Source: CAYONZ01 sp964405465 (GTDB lineage: Bacteria; Bdellovibrionota; Bdellovibrionia; Bdellovibrionales; JAMPXM01). From it: a DNA stretch of 41,738 bases. Below, one piece after another: positions 33,594 to 41,021 of this stretch. A program made the position numbers and the translations under genes. Every line of letters starts with the position of its first letter. The stretch's first letter is position 1. The notes under the pieces are model-generated. The model saw only the letters and a list, made by a program, of their open reading frames with translations, made no database searches and was not told the origin of the DNA. Location: assembly GCA_964405465.1 (NCBI GenBank), contig CAYONZ010000030.1:1-41738 (forward strand). Direction: 5' to 3'.

Positions 33594-34802
33594 GTGGGAC
33601 AATTCCTTTACTTTTTTATCGTGGTGCCTGTTGTGGAATCTGTGATTGTTCGAACTTTGAAAAATTTGAAATCGGTTTGTATTGTTCTATCGTTTTTGAT
33701 TCTAAGAATTGCGGATGCTCACGAAAGATCTCCTTCGGATCTGAATGGTTCAGAAATGAAACCTCTTGCTCCAACTGCATCAGCTAGTCCACTCTGCCAA
33801 CAGATTGTTAGCGAGGAAGAATCAGATAAAATTGATTCCGCAGTTGCCAAAAAACTTCAAGAGCTTGTTCCTGGTACTGATCCCGCAATAACACCCAGGC
33901 TGATTCAAGTTCTGCGGTCCTTTGATGCACAATTGGCCCCCGTAGGAGTTGTAAGCAAGAGTGAACGCCAAAGTTGGATTGCTGGATTTTTCAAGGATGA
34001 GTATTTTGTTCGAGAACAGAAAATGCAAAAGCCAATTGAAAACTCGTGGGTGGTTGTGGCGGATCGCCAGAATTTGGGTGGCTCAGAGGTACTTGAGTTG
34101 CGCTTGTTGAACGCGACAACGGATGTGAAGCAACAGAACGTACGCGCTTACTTTAGACCGTTCGTATGGCCAATTATTGAAAATACTTTGCTTCAAGTGG
34201 AGTCAGCCCAAACTGTTCCTCCTCCAACGGGTTCAGTACTGCTTGATCCGAATCAAACTGGACCAGGGAGCCTTGGTCTAAAGCGACTAGACACTTTGAA
34301 TCGTGCTCCGCGATTTACCCTTGCCGCATCATCGTTGAATCAAAGACTTGGCTTACATACTGTGCCGCACGCCAAGCTCATTAGTTTTCAGGGGCGAATG
34401 GGAGTATTGTCCGATGAAGCCAAGGGTGACCCTCCGGCTTTTGAAGACGTGAATTTTGATACCAAAGAATTCAGGTCGATCGCAAAACAATCGGCTCTAG
34501 ATGCCTGGGCTTTTGAATTTTTAGTTGGTAATAGCGATGCCTCATTTAAAAACATGCGGGTTGAACCTTCCAAGCGGGAGGTGCAGGTCTTTGACCACGG
34601 CCATGCATTTTGGCCAGGAATTTTACGTGTGTCTTGGCGAAACTGGGGCGAGAGTTTGCCCCCTGAGCTCAATGAATCCTTTAGGGAAAATCTCGAAGCC
34701 CTCACCGACTATGAAATTGGCGAAATTCTGAGGCCATTGCTCTCGCCCATTGAAATTCAAGGAGTCTTGCTTCGCAAAAAATTGCTTTTGCAGCGACCTT
34801 GA
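33594..34802 (+). CDS. Exported PI3K/HipA-fold kinase-like protein
   Basis: The frame codes up to 402 residues; the true start may be a GTG or TTG between 33594 and 33675. A basic segment plus LKSVCIVLSFLILRIADA (about 25-42) looks like a signal peptide. The middle and C-terminal parts recall the PI3K/PI4K-like, HipA-like and Fam20C-like kinase fold. Features are a QRLGLHTVPHAKLISFQGRMG stretch and a catalytic-loop-like segment G-N-S-D315-x4-N320 (EFLVGNSDASFKNM). A metal-binding segment V-F-D334-H-G-H-A-F follows. The catalytic Asp, metal Asn and DHG Asp all appear present, so activity is possible; the Arg after the catalytic Asp is Ala. If exported, it would phosphorylate a substrate outside the cytoplasm. 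The family is inferred from motifs only. Confidence 0.6.
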   Translation: MGQFLYFFIVVPVVESVIVRTLKNLKSVCIVLSFLILRIADAHERSPSDLNGSEMKPLAPTASASPLCQQIVSEEESDKIDSAVAKKLQELVPGTDPAITPRLIQVLRSFDAQLAPVGVVSKSERQSWIAGFFKDEYFVREQKMQKPIENSWVVVADRQNLGGSEVLELRLLNATTDVKQQNVRAYFRPFVWPIIENTLLQVESAQTVPPPTGSVLLDPNQTGPGSLGLKRLDTLNRAPRFTLAASSLNQRLGLHTVPHAKLISFQGRMGVLSDEAKGDPPAFEDVNFDTKEFRSIAKQSALDAWAFEFLVGNSDASFKNMRVEPSKREVQVFDHGHAFWPGILRVSWRNWGESLPPELNESFRENLEALTDYEIGEILRPLLSPIEIQGVLLRKKLLLQRP

Positions 34803-34825
34803 TTCTCTTTTGTTGATCTGAGTGT

Positions 34826-35824
34826 TTAAATAAGTCCGATTTCGCGCAGTCTTTGCATTAAGAAATCTTGGGCCGTGATGTCTGGGTAGATTGCGCCTTC
34901 ACCTTTGCATGAGTCAATGCAAGTCAAGATGGCATCTGGGTTTGGGTGAATAAAGAACGGCATTGAATAACGGCTGACTTGTTTGCCGTCACTTGTTGCG
35001 GGGTTGATCACTCGATGAGTTGTCGAGGGGATCACTTCGTTGGTGATACGTGAAAGCATATCTCCTGCATCGACAATCAAAGTGTTCGGATCGCTTTCGA
35101 CATCGAGCCAAGATCCATCACGATCTTTGAGCTGTAACCCTGACTGCGTGGCGCTGACCAGAATGGTGATAAGATTAATGTCTTCGTGGGCGGCGGCACG
35201 AACGCACCGAGGGTCGACGCCATCTGGAATCGGTGGATAGTGCAGGAGTCTGAGAATGGAGTTCCCCTCGCTCATCATTTTTGAAAAGTAATCATGCGGA
35301 ACTTTAAGTGGAGAAGTGAGCGCTTCAAGCATGATTTTTCCTGTTTCGTCGAGAGCCTTGTACATTTTTTGAAACACAGCTTGAAATTCAATAACTTCAT
35401 GGGGCCAAACATTTGGAGGATAAATGCTCTGGTAACGATGCCCTTCCGGAAGGTCGCGTCCGACATGCCAAAATTCTTTGAGATCCATGACTGGGCTGTT
35501 CTTGGCGTGTTCTTTTCCGAAGGGTGTGTAGCCGCGCTGACCTCCGCCTTGGGGGATCATATATTTCTTCTTGGTTTCAGTCGGCAGCGCAAAAAACTTT
35601 TCAAGCGCTGTGTAAGCTTGTGTGAGTAGGCTAACTTCGACCGGATGATCTTTGAGAATGATAAAACCGTAGTCTTTGAGGCCTACAAAAAGATCTTCGA
35701 TAAATCTATGTTTCTCGGTGAAAGTTCCTGAAGTGTAATCTGCAAGACTCAACTGGGGGACCTTGCGTTTTTGTGAAGTGGCCAGAGATTGATTTTTGGG
35801 CGATGAAGAAGTGAGTTTTTCCAT
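34826..35824 (-). CDS. 2-oxoglutarate/Fe(II)-dependent oxygenase, isopenicillin-N-synthase family
   Basis: This 332-residue enzyme carries the iron-binding facial triad H213-x-D215 and H270 (AAHEDINLITIL and STTHRVINP), and R285-x-S287 for the 2-oxoglutarate carboxylate (SRYSMPFF). The N-terminal DIOX_N-like region (VPQLSLADY, then DYGFIILKDHPV) is also typical of the family. It would hydroxylate, desaturate or cyclise a small molecule; the substrate is not evident. GGAGG precedes the ATG. The gene appears monocistronic, with a tandem repeat region upstream. Confidence 0.9.
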   Translation of the reverse strand: MEKLTSSSPKNQSLATSQKRKVPQLSLADYTSGTFTEKHRFIEDLFVGLKDYGFIILKDHPVEVSLLTQAYTALEKFFALPTETKKKYMIPQGGGQRGYTPFGKEHAKNSPVMDLKEFWHVGRDLPEGHRYQSIYPPNVWPHEVIEFQAVFQKMYKALDETGKIMLEALTSPLKVPHDYFSKMMSEGNSILRLLHYPPIPDGVDPRCVRAAAHEDINLITILVSATQSGLQLKDRDGSWLDVESDPNTLIVDAGDMLSRITNEVIPSTTHRVINPATSDGKQVSRYSMPFFIHPNPDAILTCIDSCKGEGAIYPDITAQDFLMQRLREIGLI

Positions 35825-35888
35825 TTTTGCCTCCGTTGTTTGCAGCTGATATTGTAGGCAGTTCTTTTGGCGGAGAGCAAGTGTCTTG

Positions 35889-35976
35889 ATGTTTGGGAGA
35901 ATGTTTAGGTGAATGTATGTTTGGGAGAATGTTTAGGTGAATGCTTGGTACAATATTTGGTAGAATGCTTAGGAGA
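35889..35976. repeat. 12-bp tandem repeat (seven units with a 4-bp interruption)
   Basis: Units begin at 35889, 35901, 35917, 35929, 35941, 35953 and 35965. Examples are ATGTTTGGGAGA, ATGTTTAGGTGA, ATGCTTGGTACA and ATGCTTAGGAGA. A 4-base ATGT interrupts units two and three. The first two units recur exactly as units three and four. The block lies between trmO and the oxygenase gene, both on the minus strand, in a 240-bp gap with no other recognised feature. Read on the minus strand, the period codes four-residue repeats (SPKH-like), but no start codon was found for that frame. Confidence 0.85.
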
Positions 35977-36065
35977 GTGCTGACAATCGGTTGCCGAAAA
36001 TATCCTGGCTATTTGCTTTGCCCATCGCTTTGCCGGTGACTCGGGCAGATGCGCCAGGCAGTAGG

Positions 36066-36851
36066 TTATTTGCGTTGGTCTTCGATGCGCAGAACAGTCG
36101 CTTGGTCATCTTGCATTTGATAAACCACATTGAAGTCTTCAAGGTGAAAACCATAGAGATCTGTGTAGGGATTGGGATTTTCGGTTGTGCCTTTGTAAAA
36201 ATTCGGTCGCGGGTCGAGCTCGAGAACCTGTTGGATCATCAAACAGAGTTTATTTACAGCTTTATCCACATTTTCTGGTGCGGGAGTTTGATTTTTCACC
36301 CCTGGGGAGTGTAAACGTTTTTCAACGCGTAATTTGAGATCTTGTCTCGCCTCATTGGTTATGGTGACTGAAATCGTTCGCTCAGGTTTGTCTATCGTCC
36401 ATCCATTGAGTGCTTGTGGTAGGCAATCGGCCGTTGGTAGATAGGGTTTGATGTCAAGAACCGGCGTGCCGTCGACGAGATCAACACCAGATAAATAAAC
36501 TTTATTTTCTTCAATTTTTTCAATCTTTACAACAGATAGACCAATCGGATTAGGTCGATGCGGGCTGCGTGTTGCAAAGACACCGATTTTTTCTCCGCCC
36601 AGTCTTGGCGGATGCACCTTGGTTTTGATTCCTTTATTGGTGTTCTGATGAAAGACGAAAATCACCCAGGCGTGGGAGAACTTTTCGAGCCCACTTAAAC
36701 CGTCGCCCAAATTGAGCGACGGATGCAGATGGAGAATTGCCCAAGAATCAGGAACTAGCCCGGGTTGTCTTGGCGTGCCGAAGCGATCTTTAAAACATGA
36801 CTCGATATATCCTATCGATTTGAATGTCAGTGTTGTTGCGGACTTCGGCAT
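36066..36851 (-). CDS. trmO: tRNA (N6-threonylcarbamoyladenosine37-N6) methyltransferase TrmO
   Basis: TrmO uses SAM to methylate t6A37 in tRNA-Thr. The family block is clear: FSHAWVIFVFHQN, GGEKIGVFATRSPHRPNPIGLSVVKI and LSGVDLVDGTPVLDIKPYLP. The 261-residue length from ATG 36851 (an in-frame TTG at 36857 is less likely) includes the C-terminal domain seen in TrmO/YaeB proteins (FYKGTTENPNPYTDLYGFHLEDFNVVYQM). No strong ribosome site is visible. It follows the small barrel gene by about 15 bases on the minus strand. Confidence 0.93.
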   Translation of the reverse strand: MPKSATTLTFKSIGYIESCFKDRFGTPRQPGLVPDSWAILHLHPSLNLGDGLSGLEKFSHAWVIFVFHQNTNKGIKTKVHPPRLGGEKIGVFATRSPHRPNPIGLSVVKIEKIEENKVYLSGVDLVDGTPVLDIKPYLPTADCLPQALNGWTIDKPERTISVTITNEARQDLKLRVEKRLHSPGVKNQTPAPENVDKAVNKLCLMIQQVLELDPRPNFYKGTTENPNPYTDLYGFHLEDFNVVYQMQDDQATVLRIEDQRK

Positions 36852-36866
36852 TCTCAAGTGATCGTC

Positions 36867-37433
36867 TTAGTATTCGATGGCAATGTTAAAAGCTTTGGCA
36901 AGAATGACCAAATCGCTGCTGCCTATTTTTCCGAGTTCTAGTTCAGGCTTGTAGGAAACGTGGTCCCAGAGCGGAAACCGTTTGCCACCAGCGATCAAAA
37001 ATGAAAATGCCATTTCATCTTTTCCAGTTCCTGAAATATTCAATCTTGCATTAACGAGTCCCACTCCCATTTTCACGTAGAAGGCTTCGTCAAAAGACCC
37101 GAAGTTTAAAAAATTATAGGCACCAGTTGCGTAAATACCAATATTGGTTTGGCTGAGACCTGGAATGCTTGAAATCACCAAGGCGGCATCGGCTCCAACC
37201 TGAATGCCTTCTTGAAGAAGGTATTGGTATTCGGCCCCAACTTTAATTTGAGTGTAATTCGAAGTCGTGGCTAAATAACCGTCAGAGTAGGTCGCTGAAA
37301 ACTCATGTTGATAACCATGTGAAGTGTAGCGAGCGACTTGAACAACTTCTTTCTTTACAGTTTTAACTTCTTTGGCATTGGCAAAGCTTGCTGTTGCAGA
37401 CACACAAAGCGCGATCAATAAATTTCGAATCAT
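36867..37433 (-). CDS. Small outer-membrane beta-barrel-like protein
   Basis: The 188-residue protein has a standard signal peptide (MIRNLLIALCVSATASFANA). The mature part shows alternating strands with Gly and aromatic residues (HEFSATYSDGYLATTSNYTQIKVG, IGIYATGAYNFLNFG, FYVKMGVGLVNARLNISG, LVILAKAFNIAIEY) and ends in a Tyr, as expected for an outer-membrane barrel. GAGGAGG precedes the ATG. No family is recognised. It may be co-transcribed with trmO, though the functions look unrelated. Confidence 0.75.
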   Translation of the reverse strand: MIRNLLIALCVSATASFANAKEVKTVKKEVVQVARYTSHGYQHEFSATYSDGYLATTSNYTQIKVGAEYQYLLQEGIQVGADAALVISSIPGLSQTNIGIYATGAYNFLNFGSFDEAFYVKMGVGLVNARLNISGTGKDEMAFSFLIAGGKRFPLWDHVSYKPELELGKIGSSDLVILAKAFNIAIEY

Positions 37434-37599
37434 GATTCCTCCTCAAGTTGAGAAATCATTCTTGCGGGGGATCGGTTGCCCAGTCAATTGAATTCAGTCG
37501 ATGGAATTTTGACCATTGAAACTCGGATACAAAGTTCTTATGGTCAAAAAAACTGCCGCGAGAGAATCCAAGTTCATAGAAGTGCGAGATTTCTGTGGT

Positions 37600-38517
37600 C
37601 TACTTTGCGGATGAACTGGGGATATTGATCCATGTGACTTCATGTTTGTTGTTGTAGAGATGCAGCACTCGTGAGTCCGGAATTTTCTGAAACATTTCGC
37701 TAGCTTCAAAGTCGGTTTGCCCCTGGAATTTGAGTGTGCAAACGAATTTGGCTTGAGGATAGGCTTGTTTCCAAAGTACCACTAGTTCGTAGAGTTTTTT
37801 GGGAAAACAAATGATGTCTGAAAATATCCAATCAGGTTGCTGAACTTCGTTGGGTTTCAGGCCGAAGGCATTGCGCTTCAAGAAATCAATGCGGGGAAGT
37901 CGCGCAATCTTTTCGTCGAGCGGGGCTTTGTCGACGCTCGTGACTTGGCAGCCAAGGGTTTGCAGAACCCATGTCCATCCTCCTGGGCAGCTGCCGAGGT
38001 CAAGGCAGTGCTCGAGTCTTTTGGGTCGAACTCCGTGCACAGTGAACGTCTCCCAAAGTTTAAGATAGGCTCTTGAAGGAGGGTTGTCTTTATCTTCGAG
38101 AAAATTGGCTTCACCGTTGGGTAAAGAGCTTGAGCATTTTGTGCTAAATAAAATTTGCTTATCAGAAATGAGCGACCACGAGGCCAAAGGCGCGACTGGA
38201 ATATCTTGTAAAAAACGCAGCGAATGGTTTTTTATCTTCGGAAGTTGTTCTTGAATCAACTGTGCTCGGCGGTGAGATTTAACTGAGTAGAGGACCCACA
38301 GAGGTGCAAGGCTGCGTAAAAGTTTGGCTCCGTGGGAAATGGATTCGATAGGTAGGTACTGTGCTTCTTCCCAAATATTTTGCGCCCAAACAGAATCTTG
38401 ACGAGGTCCTGTGCAAACAACCAAACGATCATATGTGGCCTCTATATTTTTGAGTTCATGGAGAAGTTCATTGAGAAATCCATCTGCGGCAAGATATGCT
38501 GTTCGTGTTTGGTTCAT
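37600..38517 (-). CDS. FtsJ-type rRNA 2'-O-methyltransferase, RlmM-like
   Basis: RlmM methylates the 2'-OH of C2498 in 23S rRNA. This 305-residue protein has the RlmM-like layout: an N-terminal substrate domain (1-145), then SRAYLKLWE (catalytic K153), the SAM motif LDLGSCPGGWTWVL, the second catalytic residue in FSDIICFP (D234), and FVCTLKFQG (K263). It is shorter than the E. coli enzyme. The start at 38517 has no clear ribosome site. The frame remains open and protein-like for 47 codons after the TAG stop (37599-37456), which may be chance. It is divergent from the dienelactone hydrolase gene across a very AT-rich gap. Confidence 0.85.
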   Translation of the reverse strand: MNQTRTAYLAADGFLNELLHELKNIEATYDRLVVCTGPRQDSVWAQNIWEEAQYLPIESISHGAKLLRSLAPLWVLYSVKSHRRAQLIQEQLPKIKNHSLRFLQDIPVAPLASWSLISDKQILFSTKCSSSLPNGEANFLEDKDNPPSRAYLKLWETFTVHGVRPKRLEHCLDLGSCPGGWTWVLQTLGCQVTSVDKAPLDEKIARLPRIDFLKRNAFGLKPNEVQQPDWIFSDIICFPKKLYELVVLWKQAYPQAKFVCTLKFQGQTDFEASEMFQKIPDSRVLHLYNNKHEVTWINIPSSSAK

Positions 38518-38645
38518 TGGATTGGTTTCATAAGGTTAGTTTTTGAAGAACATTGAAAAAAACTTGGAATACTTTAAAGAAAATTTGGAAAATTTTAAAA
38601 TAAATAAACACATACCAAGTTTATCGAAAGATGCGGAGATTGGCG

Positions 38646-39344
38646 ATGGGAAAATGGCTTTTAATTTCAAATGACTTTGATGGGTATTTTTGTGAGGCAA
38701 AGACGCCTTCGGCAAAGGGTTCAATTGTTTTATTACAAGAAATATTTGGCGTGAATGCTCATATTCGCGAGGTTTGCGAGCACTACGCGAATTTAGGTTT
38801 TAATGTCTTGGCTCCGTCACTTTTTGATCCCGTCGAGAGACGAGTGGAGCTGGGTTATGATGACCGAGCTATTGTTCGTGGGCGTCAGTGTGTCGAGGGA
38901 TTGGGTTTCGACAAAGCCATTGCAGGAGTGCAACAGGCGGTTGAGTGGATGGCACAAAGATACAGTCATGATCGATTGGTGGTCATGGGCTATTGTTGGG
39001 GCGGTTCACTGGCATTTTTAGCAGCGGCAAGATTAACTAAAATTGATGGCGCTATTTGTTATTATGGACGCCACATTTTTGATTTTCGAAATGAATCTCC
39101 TAAGGTGCCGGTTTTGTATCACTATGGAAGACTTGATCCGATGATTTTGTCGGAGCAGGTGGAGGCTGTGAAACTAGCCCAGCCTAAAGGAGAGTTCTTT
39201 CTTTACGATGCCGGTCATGGTTTCAATTGCGACCATCGCAAAGACTACAATTCGGCGTGTGCAGGTTTAGCTGAAGAACGCACTCTTGATTTTATTTCGA
39301 GGCTGCCAATATCGAAAAAAGTCGGCGGTTGTCCTTGCTGTTGA
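38646..39344 (+). CDS. Dienelactone hydrolase family protein
   Basis: This 232-residue alpha/beta hydrolase has nucleophile C117 in GYCWGG, Asp164 in YGRLDPM and His191 in DAGHGFNCD, the dienelactone hydrolase triad. The N-terminal QEIFGVNAHIREVC also matches the family. Start ATG 38646 is preferred because GGAG lies eight bases upstream; the in-frame ATG at 38631 would add five residues. The C-terminus ends in G-G-C-P-C-C, an unusual cysteine-rich tail. The substrate is not known; in non-degraders these enzymes often act on other lactones or esters. Confidence 0.9.
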   Translation: MGKWLLISNDFDGYFCEAKTPSAKGSIVLLQEIFGVNAHIREVCEHYANLGFNVLAPSLFDPVERRVELGYDDRAIVRGRQCVEGLGFDKAIAGVQQAVEWMAQRYSHDRLVVMGYCWGGSLAFLAAARLTKIDGAICYYGRHIFDFRNESPKVPVLYHYGRLDPMILSEQVEAVKLAQPKGEFFLYDAGHGFNCDHRKDYNSACAGLAEERTLDFISRLPISKKVGGCPCC

Positions 39345-39410
39345 CCTCGACTTTTGGCGTGATGGCTTGTGAAGGTTTCTTGTCATGACGTCAACCTATT
39401 CGAGTCCTAT

Positions 39411-39437
39411 TAAGAGTCCTTAAGGAATTTCCGACAA
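39411..39437 (+). promoter_or_regulatory. Sigma-28 (FliA)-like promoter of the second chemoreceptor gene
   Basis: TAAG (39411-39414) is followed after 15 bases by TCCGACAA (39430-39437), matching TAAA-N15-GCCGATAA at 3 of 4 and 6 of 8 positions. The start codon is 42 bases downstream. The same spacing is seen for the chemoreceptor at 27563-29485. A direct repeat of AGTCCT surrounds the -35 region. Confidence 0.55.
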
Positions 39438-39479
39438 GAACTCCGATTGAATATTGTATTTTTATAGGAGTTCTATTCT

Positions 39480-40976
39480 ATGCGTATGTCGATTTCCAAA
39501 CAGCTTGGGCTTTTCTCGGTTGGTTCAATTTTGATGCTAGCTCTTCTCGGAGCTGTATCTTTCTACAAAGCCTCACAACTTTTGGGTCACCTTGACGATG
39601 TGAGCTCGAATCAACTTCCTGCAGTTCGCAATATGTCACTGGCGGATATGATGCATGATGGTCTTCGGGGATTAGCCTATTACTCTATCGTTGCAGCTGA
39701 AACCAAAGATGGCTCATTCAACCTGCAAGAGGTTGAAAAAGAAAGAGTTGAAATGATTGCGCAGTTTCGCATGCACATTGCAGAGCTTGAGAAGTTAACT
39801 CTTAAGCCAGAAACTCAACGGGCCATAGATGCAGCAAAACCAGATCTGGATGCCTACATTGAAACCACCAGTCAGTTGGTGACCTATGCTGTTCAGGGTA
39901 AACCTCAGCAGGCACGAGCGATGACAGCCCGTTTCGAAACTAGCTTTCACAATCTCGAAAAAAAGCTTGAGGTCCTTGGAGATTTGATTGAACAAGACGC
40001 TATGCATATCAACAAACAGGGCAAGGATTCTCTCTATTGGAGTGCGGGATTTACTTTAATTGGGATTTTAGCAGGAGCTATATTTGCCTATTTCATCATT
40101 TCAAGACTCACGCGCCATTTGACCGACGCCGTTGATCGCATTCAAGAGGCAGGAGAACGTGTGGGAGTGGCTAGTGCGCAGTTGTCGGAATCAAGTGAGA
40201 GTTTGTCGTCGGCCTCCATCAGCTCAGCCAGTTCTCTTGAAGAAACAGTGGCCTCGCTTGAGACTCTTTCAGGAATGGTCAGTCACAACAATAGTCATGC
40301 TAAAGAAGCATGTGATTTGTCTTTCAAGAGTAAGACTGCTGCTGAAGAGGGTGAGTCTGAAATTAAGAATCTCATTGGTGCGATGTCAGAAATTGCAGAT
40401 AGCTCTAAAAAAATGGAAGATATCATCAACGTGATTGATGATATTGCGTTTCAAACCAATCTATTAGCTTTAAATGCTGCCGTAGAGGCCGCAAGAGCTG
40501 GGGATCAGGGTAAGGGCTTTGCTGTAGTGGCCGAAGCTGTTCGCAGTCTGGCGCAAAGAAGTGCGGCCGCTGCAAAAGACATCAAGTCGATGATCCAAGA
40601 GAGCGTTCGCAAAATCGAGGGTGGTGGTAAAATTGCCGATCGAAGCGGAATGGTTCTTGGTAATATTGTGACGGCTGTCAATCGCGCTTCGACATTGAAC
40701 AGCGAAATCTCCACCGCGAGCGCCGAACAGGCCGCTGGAATTTCGCAAATTAGTAAAGCTATGAATCAACTTGACCGAGCAGCACAAAGCAACGCGGCCT
40801 CTGCCGAAGAAGTTGCGGCCTCCTCAGGAGAAATGTCGAATCAAGCGAATACGCTTCGTGAGATCGTTGGAGAATTGCGCGCTCTAATCTCAGGAGAGAG
40901 AGACGGGTCGAGCCCTGGTCACCTTAAAAAAACTCATCCGGACTCGCACGACGATCAGATGCGAATGGCCAGTTAG
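39480..40976 (+). CDS. Methyl-accepting chemotaxis protein with four-helix-bundle sensor
   Basis: This 498-residue receptor has membrane segment 1 (about 9-30), a periplasmic helical domain (about 31-185) of the 4HB_MCP type, membrane segment 2 (about 187-208), a HAMP-like linker and the signalling domain. The hairpin tip is canonical (INVIDDIAFQTNLLALNAAVEAARAGDQGKGFAVVAEAVRSLA). The tail is polar, ending MRMAS, without a CheR pentapeptide. AGGAG lies nine bases before the ATG at 39480. It converges with the adenosine deaminase gene. Confidence 0.95.
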   Translation: MRMSISKQLGLFSVGSILMLALLGAVSFYKASQLLGHLDDVSSNQLPAVRNMSLADMMHDGLRGLAYYSIVAAETKDGSFNLQEVEKERVEMIAQFRMHIAELEKLTLKPETQRAIDAAKPDLDAYIETTSQLVTYAVQGKPQQARAMTARFETSFHNLEKKLEVLGDLIEQDAMHINKQGKDSLYWSAGFTLIGILAGAIFAYFIISRLTRHLTDAVDRIQEAGERVGVASAQLSESSESLSSASISSASSLEETVASLETLSGMVSHNNSHAKEACDLSFKSKTAAEEGESEIKNLIGAMSEIADSSKKMEDIINVIDDIAFQTNLLALNAAVEAARAGDQGKGFAVVAEAVRSLAQRSAAAAKDIKSMIQESVRKIEGGGKIADRSGMVLGNIVTAVNRASTLNSEISTASAEQAAGISQISKAMNQLDRAAQSNAASAEEVAASSGEMSNQANTLREIVGELRALISGERDGSSPGHLKKTHPDSHDDQMRMAS

Positions 40977-40991
40977 GCGAAGCCGCAAAAT

Positions 40992-41021
40992 CAAGCTCTA
41001 GTTCCAGGGAGCGAGAGCTTG
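40992..41021. terminator. Hairpin between the chemoreceptor and adenosine deaminase genes
   Basis: CAAGCTCT (40992-40999) pairs with AGAGCTTG (41014-41021). On the minus strand the hairpin is followed by ATTTT, so it may terminate the deaminase transcript; on the plus strand the T-tract is lacking. It overlaps the deaminase stop codon (40998-41000). Confidence 0.5.
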
